This document shows positions 10,500 through 22,559 of a stretch of DNA of 64,000 nt, one piece after another. The stretch is taken from contig OZ038455.1 of NCBI GenBank assembly GCA_964036195.1, forward strand, positions 5,783,855-5,847,854, given 5' to 3'. How positions within the stretch are numbered: the stretch's first letter is position 1; every line of letters starts with the position of its first letter. Under the pieces are notes generated by a model. It had not been told where the DNA came from, ran no database searches, and saw only the letters and a program-made list of their open reading frames with translations. A program made the position numbers and the translations under genes. Source of the stretch: Sphaerolaimus hirsutus. Lineage: Eukaryota; Nematoda; Chromadorea; Monhysterida; Sphaerolaimidae.

Positions 10500-10970
10500 C
10501 CGTATATCCTTGAATAAGACCCCCCCCCTTGAATAATACCCCCCTTGAACAACACCTCCCTGTTGGCCAGATGAGGAAAAAATAACGCCCCCCTTGAATA
10601 ACTCCCCCCTCTTGAATAAGTCCCCCCTCTGGGTGAAACGATCGGTATACAACACACGACAATGAAAACGACACAAACAGAAAAAAAGCTATGTCTGGGC
10701 TGATTCATCGAATGCAAATGTGGTTTGGTGTGTGAAACGAAAAATACAAAAGGATGTTAGCCTACGGCCGGCATACGTTGTTTTTGTTCTTGTTGAACTG
10801 GTCATTTTCTGCATTGGATGTGTTGACGGAATGCATACAAACAATGAATAAAGTGAAAGTTTTCCTGGAAGTTCTGAGGAAAAAATAACTCCCCCCTTGA
10901 ATAACTCCCCCCCCCAAAAAACCTCTGACGACATAATAACGCCCCTGGTGTCTTATTCAAGGATATACGG
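10500..10970. mobile_element. TA-flanked CCGTATATCC-type element
   Basis: It starts CCGTATATCCTTGAATAA and ends with TTATTCAAGGATATACGG, flanked by TA on both sides, with C-rich ladders inside. The central 250 bp has no convincing coding frame. Confidence 0.8.
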
Positions 10971-11114
10971 TACCTGATACACATTCGCAGCGTGAATGCT
11001 GTTGCTGAAAAGCCGAAACATAGCTGAATAATTTGAAAATAAATCGCCAATCGGTGCGCAGATTCCACTGGGAATTTCAACAGAACGCACAAAGTGAATG
11101 CCGCATTTTTCTAA

Positions 11115-11458
11115 TAGAACGGTATGCCTCCAATAGAAGGGCACCCCCAATAGAACGGCAGGTTTTGGTACGTTTTTACGCTCATGAGAACAATAGTAGG
11201 GCAGAGTGCCAAAAGACCAAAACAAACACAAAAATGGTAAAAATGTATGGAGACAACGTTCAAAGCATGCAAAAATAGAAATGTAATTTCAATTGATACT
11301 CTGATGTAAAATGTTGCTGAAGTTTCATTGAACTTAAAACAATTAATGTGTGAAAAAAGTGGTGAAATATTTAAAACGGTAGCTTCCAATAGAACAGCAG
11401 GGAAAAAAAGTTAACGAAAAAATAGAACGGGGGTGTTTCTAATAGAAGAAATACGGTA
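11115..11458. repeat. AATAGAACGG-type dispersed repeat
   Basis: Phrases TTCTAATAGAACGG, CCAATAGAAGGGCA and AATAGAAGAAATACGG mark both ends of a unit. Similar sequence occurs near 6150, 38360-38480 and 55230-55340. The terminal AATACGGTA links it to the CCGTATTT end type. Confidence 0.55.
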
Positions 11459-11517
11459 TCACTTGAAAACACCCGCCGGTGATGGGAATAAACGGAAATG
11501 CGTGGAAATAAGTGTTA

Positions 11518-11868
11518 CAGTATTTCCTCGAAAAAGCCCCCCTTGAATTTACCCCCCAGGTCTGAGTGAACTGAGAAATGATAACCCGAAAACACCGCAT
11601 TTGAATTTGTATTGGGGACGCAAATATTCTTTTTTGATGTATGAATAGAACTGTGTGATGTGAAATGTACGTACAGCATTTCCTCGAAATCCCTTTTGAA
11701 TAAACACCCCCCCCCCCCCCCCCATGTGTGATCTGAGTGAGCTGAGGAAATAATAACCCCCTCGATATACGCCCCCTGTGTAAAGAGAACGTGGATGTCA
11801 AAAATTATACGTCTGAGTAAATTCGCTGGTAAATGTCAACCATCTGGGGGTATTTCGATGAAATACGG
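11518..11868. mobile_element. TA-flanked CCGTATTT-family element, degraded
   Basis: The left end CAGTATTTCCTCGAAAAA (one change from consensus) and right end TTTCGATGAAATACGG are both next to TA. A second internal copy of the same end lies near 11675, so two copies may be nested or tandem. Confidence 0.65.
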
Positions 11869-11870
11869 TA

Positions 11871-12519
11871 GATAGAAACAGATGACGCAAGCAAAAATTG
11901 GGCTGATTCATACAATATTAGTTGTTTTATGTAGTACTGAATAATTGTCGGAAATCCGTTACTTTTATTCTTCCAGTGGGAACATTTTTTTTACCTGAAA
12001 AATACTCGCCTTTATGCGTACTTCTTAAAAGTACAGAATACGATTTCATGGGGAGTTAAAGCAAGGACAAAAAAGTGAGAAAAGCATGAACAAAAATTGT
12101 GCACGTTTCGCAGAGATATTTTAAACTTTTCAGTGATTTACTTATGTTATGTTTACTTTGAAATAATCCAGAGTGAAAATTGAAAAATACTCACTTTTAC
12201 GTTTTCCGCGAGGGAAATACCTATTCGCTTTTACGTTCTCCACTAAGAAACAGTTTTTCTAATCACCTTTACGTAGTGCAAAAGTAAAAAAAAATACTTT
12301 ACGTTTTCTGTACTCAGGTGTGAGTGAAAAGAAAATACTTCACTGTCAAAATGTATAAGTATGTGTGAGCACATTGGCTGGATATTTTATACTACACCAA
12401 CATATCACAACTTATTATTACACAATAGCATGAACAAATGGAATTTTTCACACTAAAAATGCCTCAAAACCAATGAAAACAACCAATAATGGTAATGTTA
12501 TGTGAAATTGCGAAAGTGC
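11871..12519. other. AT-rich DNA with TACTCACTTTTACG phrases
   Basis: Repeated phrases such as ACTCACTTTTACGTTTTC and ACTTTACGTTTTCTG (12180-12330) resemble the AAACGTAAACG element at 22560-23488 and the 15480-15890 region. No gene was seen. Confidence 0.4.
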
Positions 12520-12955
12520 GGCTCCGGGACCCGGCAAAAAATATTTTTTTTCAAAAATGAATAATTGGCGTGTATGGGTTGTTTGCATGTTAATTAGGTG
12601 AATTATCACCAAATTAGCATGCACAAAATTTTTGCGAGACGGTGACATGCGCTGATGCAAATTTTTTTTGGGGGGTGTATAGTTTTTTTCGATTTGTCTG
12701 AATTTTGGCATGTGTACTCAGTAAACGAAGGAGTACGCACATGCCACATATGAGACAAATCGAAAAAACTATACACCCCCAAAAAAAAATTTGCATCAGC
12801 GCATGTCACCATCTCGCAAAAATTTTGTGCATGCTAATTTGGTGATAATTCACCTAATTAACATGCAAACAACCCATACACACCAATTATTCATTTTTGA
12901 AAAAAATTATTTTTTGCCGGGTCCCGGTCCCCGGCCGGGACCTGTGTAAATAGCC
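12520..12955. mobile_element. Foldback (Mutator-like) element with 9-bp target duplication
   Basis: Nearly the whole element is one palindrome centred near 12727, with about 200-bp arms of very high identity. The arms run from GGGACCCGGCAAAAAATA to its inverse. Flanks repeat CGAAAGTGC (12511-12519 and 12956-12964), and the element starts GGCT and ends AGCC. A 9-bp duplication with G-initial long arms fits Mutator-like foldback elements. No transposase was seen. Confidence 0.8.
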
Positions 12956-12964
12956 CGAAAGTGC

Positions 12965-13383
12965 TGGTGCTAAAAGATTTGGCGTAACAAAAATACCTAG
13001 TGTGTAAGTGCAAAAAAATTTGGCTGAGGTTTTTAATAAAACGGTTTCAATGTCCGTGTTTTAAAAAACAAACAAAGTGTTTTTATTTAAAGACCTTTGA
13101 AAAACAGCGGTCCTAGTTGTTATGAGTATACTACCTGACAAGTAGCAGTACGTTATGATGAAATAGATTTATAGTAATAGACTGCCTGTGGGTCCATGGT
13201 ATAGCATTATAAGTGGTGATTTCAGCCATAATAATTCATTTTTATGTCGACTCATTTTGTATATCGCCTTTTGTCGAACATTCATGACTTCAAGTGAAGT
13301 TGGGCATGGAATAGCGCTGATTTCAGGTTATAGGAGAAGGCTAATACATTGAATGTGATGTTTCATTGAGTGTGATGTGGACC
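12965..13383. other. Unremarkable AT-rich DNA
   Basis: No recognised gene or repeat. The 13190-13300 part (CCATGGTATAGCATTATAAGTGGTGATTT-like) is also found inverted near 45835-45870 in the D-family element, so it may be an old repeat. Confidence 0.35.
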
Positions 13384-13385
13384 TA

Positions 13386-14830
13386 CAGGGTGGGGCAATT
13401 TTGAATAACTTGTCACTGGGTGGTCGGATTAACGTCAAACCTTAGGTCAACATTAACAACTAAATAGGAAAGGAACCCAGAAAATATAGCTGCGATAGCT
13501 CTACTCTTTCTCAAGTTATTCATGCAAACGCGTAATTGTCACTTTACCACCACCCCGTGATAGGTTTCAAACGGGATCCACTTTTCGGGACCCGGATCGG
13601 GATTGGGATTGTTTTTTTCAGTTTTTTTTTCTCTCTTTTTATTCGCAGTGGCATGCCAAAATGCGTACTCGCGCAGCACTATTCCGCATTACCAATAAGA
13701 AAATCTGCAAACGCTTGCATAATTGATTGTAAAGCAAGGTGGCACTAGTGATGGAATGGCGCCATGGCGCTGGCGCCTTTTGAGGGCGCCAAAGGGCGCC
13801 GCGCCATGGCGCCATTGGCGCTTGGCGCCCTTTTGCTGTGGCGCCCTTGGCGCCTGGCGCCCACTTTCTGAAAGGCGCCATGGCGCCCTTGGCGCTTGGC
13901 GCCCTTTTTCCGTGGCGCCCTTGGCGCCTGGCGCCCTGCTTCAAAAGGGCGCCAAAATGGCGCCAGCAGGATTTCAAGGTGAGCGCTGCGAAAACGATAA
14001 AAAAAGAAAAAAGCGCGTCCGTGGATAATCGAAATTCGCTGGAAAAATACACGTGGTGCCAGTGGATTGAAATCGTTCGTCCAATGGTTTTCCAGACACT
14101 TTGGCTGGAATGATGGGCCGTGCAACCTACAAACTTGTCAATCAACGGATTCAAATCGTTTTAATTCCGTTTTTATCCACTTCAAAAAACATCCATTGCA
14201 AAAAATCTATTTGAGGTGAATGCTTTGCGACAATTTTCATTGTGTTTGAATTAAAATTCACGCGTGAGTAAATATGATTTTATGCAAAAATTTTGTTGCT
14301 AGTTTCGTTTTTGTTGATTACATGCTAGAGAACATAATTAAAGAAGTGATTGTGTGAAATATAGTGTTGGAGAACCATTTTAGCACACGCAGGGTATCAT
14401 ACACACTTATTTATCGTGGCGCCCTTGGCGCCTGGCACCCTAATTTTCAAATGGCGCCATGGCGCCCTCTTTCCGTGGCGCCCTTGGCGCCTGGCGCCCA
14501 CTTTCCGAATGGCGCCATGGCGCCCTTGGCGCCTGGCGCCCTTTTTCTGTGGCGCCTTTGGCGCTTGGCGCCCAGTTTCCGAATGGCGCCATGGCGCCAT
14601 TGGCGCCTGGCGCCCTTTTTTCTGGCGCTTTTCCATCACTAGGTGGCACTAAAGCGAAAACTTTTGTGTTTGCATAAATAACTTGAGAACGAGTAGAGCT
14701 ATCGCAGCCATAATTTAAGGAATCCTTTTCTATTTAGTTGTTAATGTGGACTTGAAATTTCACGTCAATCCGACCTCCCAGTGACAAGTTATTTGAAATG
14801 TAGAGCGTAGGTCTAAATTGCCCCACCCTG
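13386..14830. mobile_element. TA-flanked CAGGGTGGGGCAA element (Tc1/mariner-like ends), interrupted
   Basis: Left CAGGGTGGGGCAATTTTGA and right TAAATTGCCCCACCCTG are inverted and each sits next to TA. Inner arms also pair (AACTTGTCACTGGGTGG with its inverse near 14775; AGTTATTCATGCAAA with its inverse). A hAT-like A element (13746-14641) splits it. The TA target and CAGGGTG ends are typical of Tc1/mariner-type non-autonomous elements. Confidence 0.8.
13746..14641. mobile_element. hAT-like non-autonomous element, GGCGCC family (A)
   Basis: TAGTGATGGAA to TTCCATCACTA, with the perfect 8-bp duplication GGTGGCAC (13738-13745 and 14642-14649). It has the same architecture as 6930-7847: GGCGCC arrays at both ends, an AT-rich middle, and the donor-like CAAGGTGAG at about 13976. 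Similarity to the other A copies is high along the whole length. Confidence 0.93.
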
Positions 14831-15771
14831 TATGTAGGAGCACATTACGGCTGGATATTATTTACTACATTATAACATAAATAATAAATCATGCAGCGTG
14901 CACAGTCTCAAATATTCTTCACTGTAGTGAATATATGAACACTTGTGCGCTGAGCTGAGAAAAGTGTTTGTGTTTGAAAGCAATTTGTTTTATTTCTAGA
15001 ACTGATATGCATTCGGTTATGGAACAGAAGTAACGTTTGAAGCGGTATGTTACCTAAAATATCACCAAACTTATACTTAGATTATTCTCTGGAGTGCTTT
15101 GAAACGCATTTCCTACCTTTTGATTTCATTTTTTTACTCTTCTTCGAGAGATAAATGTTTAAGTAAGAAGAACTTCCATATGAAACATTTGAAAACTGGG
15201 TCCACAAATTGGGAACGGAATTGAGAATATTATTTCAGTTTTTGTATCTTTATTCATAGCCCAGAAAAAAGCCACATGTTGGTAGTTGCAGAACTGAAAA
15301 CCATTTTGGTTTGCCTTATTATAAGCTTTCCCAGGTATTGTAAAATTATACAATGTTTCGGTATGAATACTCAAAATTTAAAAAAGGTATTTATTTTTAC
15401 ATTCACACGTTCATAAAATGGCAGTGTTTTTACAACTGATTCCACTACCTACCACAGTTGTTAAAAGTACTGACTTTTTGAAAGTAAACGCAAATGTTCA
15501 GTATTTTATTGATACTCTCCCCTGAGTACGGAAAACGTAAAGTAAAAAAATGTATGCATAAAAGGCGAGTAAACATAAATACAAGTAATTCTACTTGGGG
15601 AAAACGTAAAAGTAAAAATTGTTTTCGATTTTGTACACAGGAAGACATAAAAATGGGTAAAAGTAAAAGCCAGAGTCGTCGCATTTCCCACCTATCGCAA
15701 CTTCTAACATTTCCGCTGCCATTTTTGCAGCCTTTTCATTTCTTTTGAGTGGTTTTTACCTTTTATTCACC
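14831..15771. other. AT-rich DNA with AAAACGTAAA phrases
   Basis: No gene was recognised. From about 15480 phrases such as GAAAACGTAAAGTAAAAA recall the AAACGTAAACG element at 22560-23488. Short open frames here are low-complexity and not supported. Confidence 0.4.
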
Positions 15772-16336
15772 CCAAAATATTTTCACAATTACGTTTTCTG
15801 TACTCACGTACTTTCAAAAAGTACGCGAGTGAGTACAGGTATTTTTTTCTGGAGGAAATGTAAACGTATTTACGCAGTACTCGATTTTCCGTAATTGTCG
15901 AGCAAACCTTAATACGTTTTAACAACTGCTTCCACTACCTATCCAATGAAGAATAGTGAAGGCTTCAATTTTCCTACAATTCTGATTTTATTCCATGCAA
16001 TTTTGAATCAAACTGCCACAGTGAAAGTGATGCATGGCGTAAAGAATTGGCGTGGTTGAATGCATGAATTCTTGGTTTTCCCGGATGGTCATATGTTTGA
16101 TTTGAAAGCTCGGCTAACATATCCAGGTTTCAAAATATTAATGTATGTATAGTAAACCATTGGATTAATCCCCTGGTCGCAGTCCCAGACCGTGTAAAAC
16201 GTCAATTGTCACGTAAAATGCCCGGTAAAATGGCAAAAGAGCATGACCATGATTGCATGAGCAAACAAACGAAAACATTTAAAAAAGAACGTGAATAACA
16301 GCGCCGAAAACCACCGTATACCATCATAATTGTATA

Positions 16337-16452
16337 CCGTCTTTCCTGGAAATACCTCCCCCCCCCACAAAATACCCTTCGTCTCGTAATATCCCCCTCA
16401 AAATTCTCAAGTCGAAAAAATCACCCCCAGGGGGTATTTCGAGCAAATACGG
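16337..16452. mobile_element. Short TA-flanked CCGTCTTTCC-type element
   Basis: A 116-bp palindrome with C-ladder interior, CCGTCTTTCC to GCAAATACGG, with TA on both sides. A matching copy lies at about 46730-46836 in the partner segment, so the insertion predates the duplication. Confidence 0.65.
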
Positions 16453-16892
16453 TAGTTAAGTCTGTTGACTTCGAACGCTTTTTTCTGTGTTCGGGGTGCA
16501 TTAACGAGAAAGCGCTTCTAAGAGTTTGTTTTATCCAAGGGAGTTTTGCATGCGAAAGTTAGCGAGGGGACCTTTTTATTCAAAAGTTTGGCAATTTGTG
16601 AATAGGATACCAATGTAAATTTGAGCGCGCTTAATACTCTCACACAATTTCATTTATTAATAACCGCGGCTGTTTGTCAAGCGTCGACTGCAAATAGTAA
16701 AAAAACACAACAAATAAGAACATTGCGCTCTCCCTCGGCAGCGAGGGATGGCGCTGGCGCGCCCACCCGATACCGCTGACAGCAAAATACGCGAAAAGCG
16801 ATAAGTATTACCTATTTGACTCGGAGTCATTAAAATTACTGAACTTTTTTAAAGTATATGTATATGTAAAATCCTTTTTTGCTCACCACGAG

Positions 16893-17922
16893 CGGGGTTG
16901 GTTTTATAAAAATCATTTGTATACAAATTGTATAAAAATTGTATAAAAATGTATTTTATTTTAATTTTATTCTTGTTTCATTTTATTTTATTTTATTTTA
17001 TTCCAAAATAATAATAAAATAATAAAATGGACCATTATACAAAAATTTTACAAAAATTTTACAGAAATTTTACAAAAAATCAGAATCTTGCATGCAAGGT
17101 CAGAAAAATGTGATAATTAGACCTAAACATGAAAAACGTGTGCCAAATTTTTCCATTACTTTGCAAAAGTTGCATGCAGTAGGTATTGTTAGCTAGTTGC
17201 AAGTGTTTAGTTACAATTATCAATAAGAATGGTTTGCATTTTCAGTAGAAGGATTACTGGAGTGTGCTGGGTGCATTTGTAAAACATCATGCAAAGTGTC
17301 AATTGTCATGACAAATGTAGTAAAGAGTCAATTGGCATCTCAAATGTCAAGCAAAGTATAATTGTCATGACAAATGTCATGCAGAGTGTAAATTGTGTAT
17401 CTGAATCTTATGTTTTGGTATCCAAACCTTATATTTTGGTATCCAAATCTTATGTTTTTGTATCCAAATGTTCACATAAGATTTGGTTACAAAAACAACA
17501 AGATTTGGATACAAAAGATAAGATTAGGATACAATTTGCTTTACAGTTTCCACTTTAATTTATATTTGTCATGGCAATTGACACTTTACTTAACATTTTC
17601 ATGAAAATTGACACTTTATATTCCATTTCATATGACATTTTGACACTTTACATGGCTTGGGACTGCCCCAGCTCCGTGAATGAACAGGTTGAACTATGAA
17701 CAACAGAAATTTTTTTTTACAAAAAATATGAATTTTTATACAATTTTTACAAAAATATGAATTTGTATACAATTTTACAAAAATTTTACAAAAATTTGAA
17801 TTTTTATACAATTTTTATTTTTATTTTGAAATTCTCCATTTTATTTTATTTTATTTTATTCTTCAATTTTCCATTTTATTTTTATTTTATTTTTATTCTT
17901 TTCTGAGATTTTGCCAACCCTG
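16893..17922. mobile_element. hAT-like non-autonomous element, TTTTACAAAAA family (F)
   Basis: The ends are CGGGGTTGG (consensus CAGGGTTGG) and CCAACCCTG, with the perfect duplication ACCACGAG (16885-16892 and 17923-17930). The partner segment has the empty site ACCACGAG once near 47672. Subterminal regions repeat TTTTACAAAAATTTTAC and TTTTATTTTATTTTA. The centre holds nested inverted phrases of TGTCAATTGTCATGACA and GGATACAAAA. Confidence 0.92.
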
Positions 17923-17969
17923 ACCACGAGTACAGAAAGTGTAAAATATTTTTTTCCCGTACTCATGAG

Positions 17970-18117
17970 TAGTGATGGAATGACGCCATTTGAGGGAGCC
18001 AAAGGGCACCGCGCCGTGGCACCCTTGACGCATGACGCTGTTTTTCCGTGGTGCCTCTGGCGCCTGGCACCCAGCCCCAAAATGGCACCAAAATGGCGCC
18101 AGCAGGGTTTTAAGGTG
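17970..18117. mobile_element. One-ended relic of hAT-like A element
   Basis: TAGTGATGGAATGACGCC followed by degraded GGCGCC array and the conserved TTTTAAGGTGAGT. No right end was found. The same relic is at 47717-47867 in the partner segment. Decay of GGCGCC to GGCACC/GACGCC marks it as older than the intact copies. Confidence 0.7.
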
Positions 18118-18416
18118 AGTACAGTATTTCTTCGTGTAAACAGCCCATGTGTTATACAAAATTGAGGCACTTTTCAACGACCTTTTATAAAAACTTGTGT
18201 AACGTCCGGGCATTATTGTGGGGGGTCCTTATACATTTTCCAGGAATTAAAAATAATTTTGCTCACTTTTACACCCCCCTGAGTTACATTTTTTCAAGTT
18301 ATAAAATTGTGAAGAATTATAAGTTATAATTAATCCATCCGATCCTGCATGATATTTACATTTGGGAATGTTTCCGAATGCATTTATCTGTCACCCAGGT
18401 TTTTCATACATAATGT

Positions 18417-18660
18417 GCCTACACACACTAGTTTTCACCGTCACTTCGTGTGAAAACTGAAATTTTTTCAAATGCAAATTAACGAACATGGTTGAATGAT
18501 TTAATTTAATTTAAATTAGAATTTAAATTAATGAAAGTCAAGCTTTGAAAATTTGAAAACTAAAACACCTATAGCATACAAACAGAGTAGGCTGGATGTG
18601 GCTATGTGGCCATTTCAGTTTTCACATCAGTCACGGTGAAAACTAGTGTGTGTAGGGCCA
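18417..18660. repeat. Inverted-repeat element with CTACACACACTAGTTTTCACC arms
   Basis: Arms of about 48 bp at 18417-18465 and 18612-18660 pair with few mismatches. The spacer is AT-rich, and the target duplication is not clear. Confidence 0.65.
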
Positions 18661-18760
18661 TTGTGCGCAAAACTCACGCCGCAGGCGGATTATACGGAAT
18701 CAAGTCTTGATCCGGCGCTTGATCACCACTTCAGAGCGCAGCCGCACTCCGCCCCATCGA

Positions 18761-19612
18761 TAACGATGGCAAAAAAAGATTCGAAAATTCGAAAATATTT
18801 TCGAATTTTTTCATAATTTTCGAATTTTTATTTCACCCCTGGAAATAACACTTAAAAATCGATTTATTTTTTAAAAAATTCGAAAATTCGAAAATTCGAA
18901 AATAGTTTTCAAATTTTTCAGGTAATTCAAGGCTACAAAACGCAGTCTTAAGTTCAGCGTGCTGAATAAAGCGACAATTGATATGCGGTGGGTCTGAAAA
19001 AGTTTCATGTAATGAAAAAATACATTAGAAAAACATTGAAATGGCGTCGATGGCGCAGCGTGGACGCCATCAATACCGTTTAGGAGTGCACGGAGCCGCC
19101 CGAACAAAGAACCGCGGCGCTCTACTTCCGCGTATACAAATGCCGGTTCATCCAAAAAATCGCTCGCGGGTCTTCCGAGGGACTTTCACACAAACGTTTT
19201 TGGAAGGCATTCAGCCCCAAATGGTGCCCCCCCTCATTTAACCCCCTCAAAATTTCCACTCTGAAAAATATACTCCCCAGGGGTAATTCGTGGAAATACG
19301 GTAATTGTTTCTACCATTTGTCATGTTAAAGTGAAGTGAAACTGTCATGTCATGCTTCATTTACAGTGAAATTAAGGTTAAAAGGGGCTCCAAACATGAA
19401 AACAGTCCAAATACTGTGTTTTAAGCTTCAAATTCAATACTTTTCTAAAAAAATTCGAAAATTGCCAAAAAAGATTCGAAAATTCGAAAATTCGAAAATT
19501 AAATTCGAAATTCGAAAATTAATTTGGGAAAAAATTCGAAAATTCGAAAATTCATTTTAGAAAAAACACTTAAAAATTTAAATACTTTTTTCTGGGAGGT
19601 TTGCCATCGTTA
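18761..19612. mobile_element. hAT-like non-autonomous element, TTCGAA family (C)
   Basis: TAACGATGGCAAA to TTTGCCATCGTTA, with the perfect duplication CCCATCGA (18753-18760 and 19613-19620). TTCGAAAATTCGAAAA arrays fill both ends. The middle contains GGTAATTCGTGGAAATACGGTAA, a CCGTATTT-type end, so another small element is nested. Confidence 0.9.
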
Positions 19613-20254
19613 CCCATCGATGCATACCATAATCTTAAATCGACCCTTTTTCCCCCCAGCGCCCCTGAGTTTTTACGTTACGCTCAGGGGGTGAGTAAAA
19701 ACAAAATACTTTATGCTTATATGCATAGGTACTTTGAAAAAGTTTGGAACTTCTAACAACTCTGCAACGAACAACAACTCGAACTTTGCATCCAGCTGGT
19801 GAATTTCCATTGATTTTCCATTGATTTCATAAGCCATTTTCAGAAAAGTAATTTATGTGTGAAAGTGTAGAAAGGGCCAAAGGTCACAGAGAATCTCGCT
19901 AGTCGTCAAACATTTATACGTGTAATCGATACATCAAGGACATAGGGAGTATTTGCATTGAAACTCAAACAATCTGCAGAATCATGTTTGCACTGAGACC
20001 AGACCCGAGCTACCTGATATATCGTGACTGTTAATTTCAGTAATGCAATTGAGGCATCGAATTCTAAAAGTCGATAAGTTCAAAATATGATAATTTTGAG
20101 GCCCAGAAACTGTCATCTGTATTCATGAATATTTCTCTGTAAATATTAACATTTTAAATTATTCACTCTTTCAGCCACAGTTTGGCAGCCCTTTATATTT
20201 ACAAAACAATGGGTGCTAGACCTCGCTTAGAAAGAGTTTTTTGAGGGGGGTTCG

Positions 20255-21299
20255 TAGGGTTGGGAATTTCAAAATTTCCGGGTTCAGGTATCGGGTATCG
20301 GGTCCAAAAATGTTCGGGTCGGGTATTGGGTATCGGTTCCAAAAATTTTGCGGGTATCGGGTTCGGGTTCGGGTATTGACGTCAGGTATCGGGTCGGGTT
20401 TTCAGGTCAAAATGTTGGGTATCGGGTAATAGAATTGTCAGGTATCGGGTAATAGAATTGTTGGGTATCAGGTAATAAAATCATCTGGTATTGGATTAAA
20501 CAGCAAAAATACAGCATGGTGTAGTGTATCTCAGGGGTCTTGTAGATTTTGACCACCGCTGGGGTTCAGATACCAGTAGATAGTAAATCGCTCCTCCGGA
20601 GGGATAGATAGCTGAGAAAAATTTTTTTTTTTTTTTTGGGGGGGGGGGGGGGGTTGGGGTTGTTTTGGCAGGGGGTTCAATATATAGGCTATTTTGATGT
20701 TTAGAAGCTAAAAAAGGGGAAAAATTGCTAAAAATAGGTGAAACATAGCTAAAAATAGGTTAAGAGTAGGTACAAATAGATACATAAGCACATAAATAGC
20801 CAAAAATAGCTGAAAATGTGTGATAAGACATACACATTGATGATTTTGACAGTGAAAATATATAAATAGGTATGAAAAGTAGCAATATGAGTGTAAATTA
20901 GAGTAAATTTCTCAAAAATCACTCCAGGATAGATAGATGGCTGGCGATTTGGGGGGGGGGTTCAGGGGATAGTAGCCAAAAATTTCGCTTCAGGATAGAT
21001 AGATAGCTGAGCGGCCTCCAGGATAGATAGATAGCTGGAGCATTTGGGCGGGGGGGGGGGTAACCCCCCACCCCCCTCCAACCCCCCCCCCCTACCAGAC
21101 CCCTGGGGTATCTATCACAAGGTGCAACTGAGTGCAAATACACATGGAAATGCAGCAGTTTTTCCAAAAACATCATCTTTCTCAAGAAAGAAGCATAAAC
21201 ATTGAATGATGATATACAACATACCTCCATTTGTTGGGGGATACCATCTCACCATGGTGGCTGAGGCCTCCAAACATAGTGATGCATATTACTAGAATA

Positions 21300-21392
<93 letters not shown>

Positions 21393-22069
21393 TAAACCCA
21401 CCAATAATTTCAACAGTGCTTGAAACATTATAGTGAATTTTGGCAGTATTCCAGTAGCCTTCACAGGATCCCAAATAAGTGCAACTGTTGGTGGACTCAG
21501 GCAATGAATTCTGATTGCCTGATTACAATTCAATTGAAAACTCAACTGTGTGGACATTCTGCAGTTGAGCAAATGACTTTTTTAAAATTGCTTTGGCACC
21601 ATGGCTCGCAGTGCACCCAGTCTGACTGTCGACCTCACAGAACCAGTACAACTGACCACACTTTCAGGAGAAAACAGGAGTCAAGTGCACCCAGATATCT
21701 GGCAGCCATGTTGGCCAAGGAAAAGGCAGCTACAACTTCAACTTGATCAAATTTTTTCAAATGTGAATGAAAACATGCAGTACATAATAAACTCAGATCT
21801 GAACTAATAGAAACAAACCAATTAGAAGTGTCTAAATAACTACTACACCAAACAACTGGAAGTTGTATTCACAATGCTTCAAACTGCTTGAAAGATTGAA
21901 CTGTGAGACATTTTTGTGGGTATTTTCAGGTATTGAGTGCGGGTTCGGGTATTGAGGTCGGGTTTCGGGTTCAGGTTCGGGTATCGAGTTTCGGTTCCAA
22001 AAAGTGTGCGGGTATCGGGTATCGGGTTCGGGTCGGGTCGGGTCGGGTCGGGTCGGGTTCGCAACCCTA
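20255..22069. mobile_element. hAT-like element with GGGTATCGGGT arrays (G), copy 1
   Basis: TAGGGTTGGG to CGCAACCCTA. The flanks GGGTTCG and GGGTTCAG are consistent with an 8-bp duplication that lost one base. Both ends carry arrays of CGGGTATCGGGTTCGGGT. The interior has AGGATAGATAGATAGCTG repeats, a poly-G tract (20638-20655) and a long TA run (21302-21391). A short frame at 21601-21745 has ordinary amino-acid composition but no recognised domain. The partner at 50006-51733 shows it predates the duplication. Confidence 0.7.
21302..21391. repeat. Long (TA)n microsatellite
   Basis: About 90 bp of uninterrupted TA. The matching position in the partner (51029-51053) has only about 25 bp of broken TA, so the tract length differs strongly between copies. 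Confidence 0.95.
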
Positions 22070-22559
22070 GGGTTCAGTCAAAAACGGGTTCAAAATAACA
22101 TAGAGAAAAAGGGGTAATTCACATACAGGGAAATACAGCAGTATGGTGCTGAATATTCTGTACTGACGCAAACCTCACAATGGTATCTACCATATTTCAT
22201 CTGAATAAATGACCAATGAATTAATGAAATTTTTCCCATAAAATCACATCTCCCCCACTTTCGGTGAATCGTGTGCAACAACTTTCGGAATTTTTTCCCT
22301 TTTTGCACGAATTTTTCTGCAGCGGGGAAGACGTCAGAGGGGGCAGTCCGACAAATTTGTATTACATTCAAGTTGATAAACTGCTACACTGGGGGGGGGG
22401 GATTCGAGATTACATTACAAGCGGTTTGTTAAATGTATCGTAAATAGTGTGCTGATAGTGGAATGGAAAACTCATTGATAAGTTGGAAGTAAACAGAAAG
22501 TTGTCCAACAGACTTCAATTAGATTCTGTTTTTTCCCATCAAAATGACTGTATTTACAG

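Larger units (their letters stand above)
18286..19661. mobile_element. Composite insertion present only in copy 1
   Basis: CCCCTGAGTT flanks both sides (18276-18285 and 19662-19671), while the partner segment at about 48030 has the site once. Inside are a palindrome at 18417-18660 (ACACACACTAGTTTTCACCG arms) and a hAT-like C element at 18761-19612. The right edge ATACCATAATCTTAAATCGACCC resembles sequence at 36105-36135. The outer element type is not recognised. Confidence 0.7.

Noticed and set aside
21301-21572. Minus-strand frame rich in YIYIYI
   Set aside because: Translation of the TA microsatellite.
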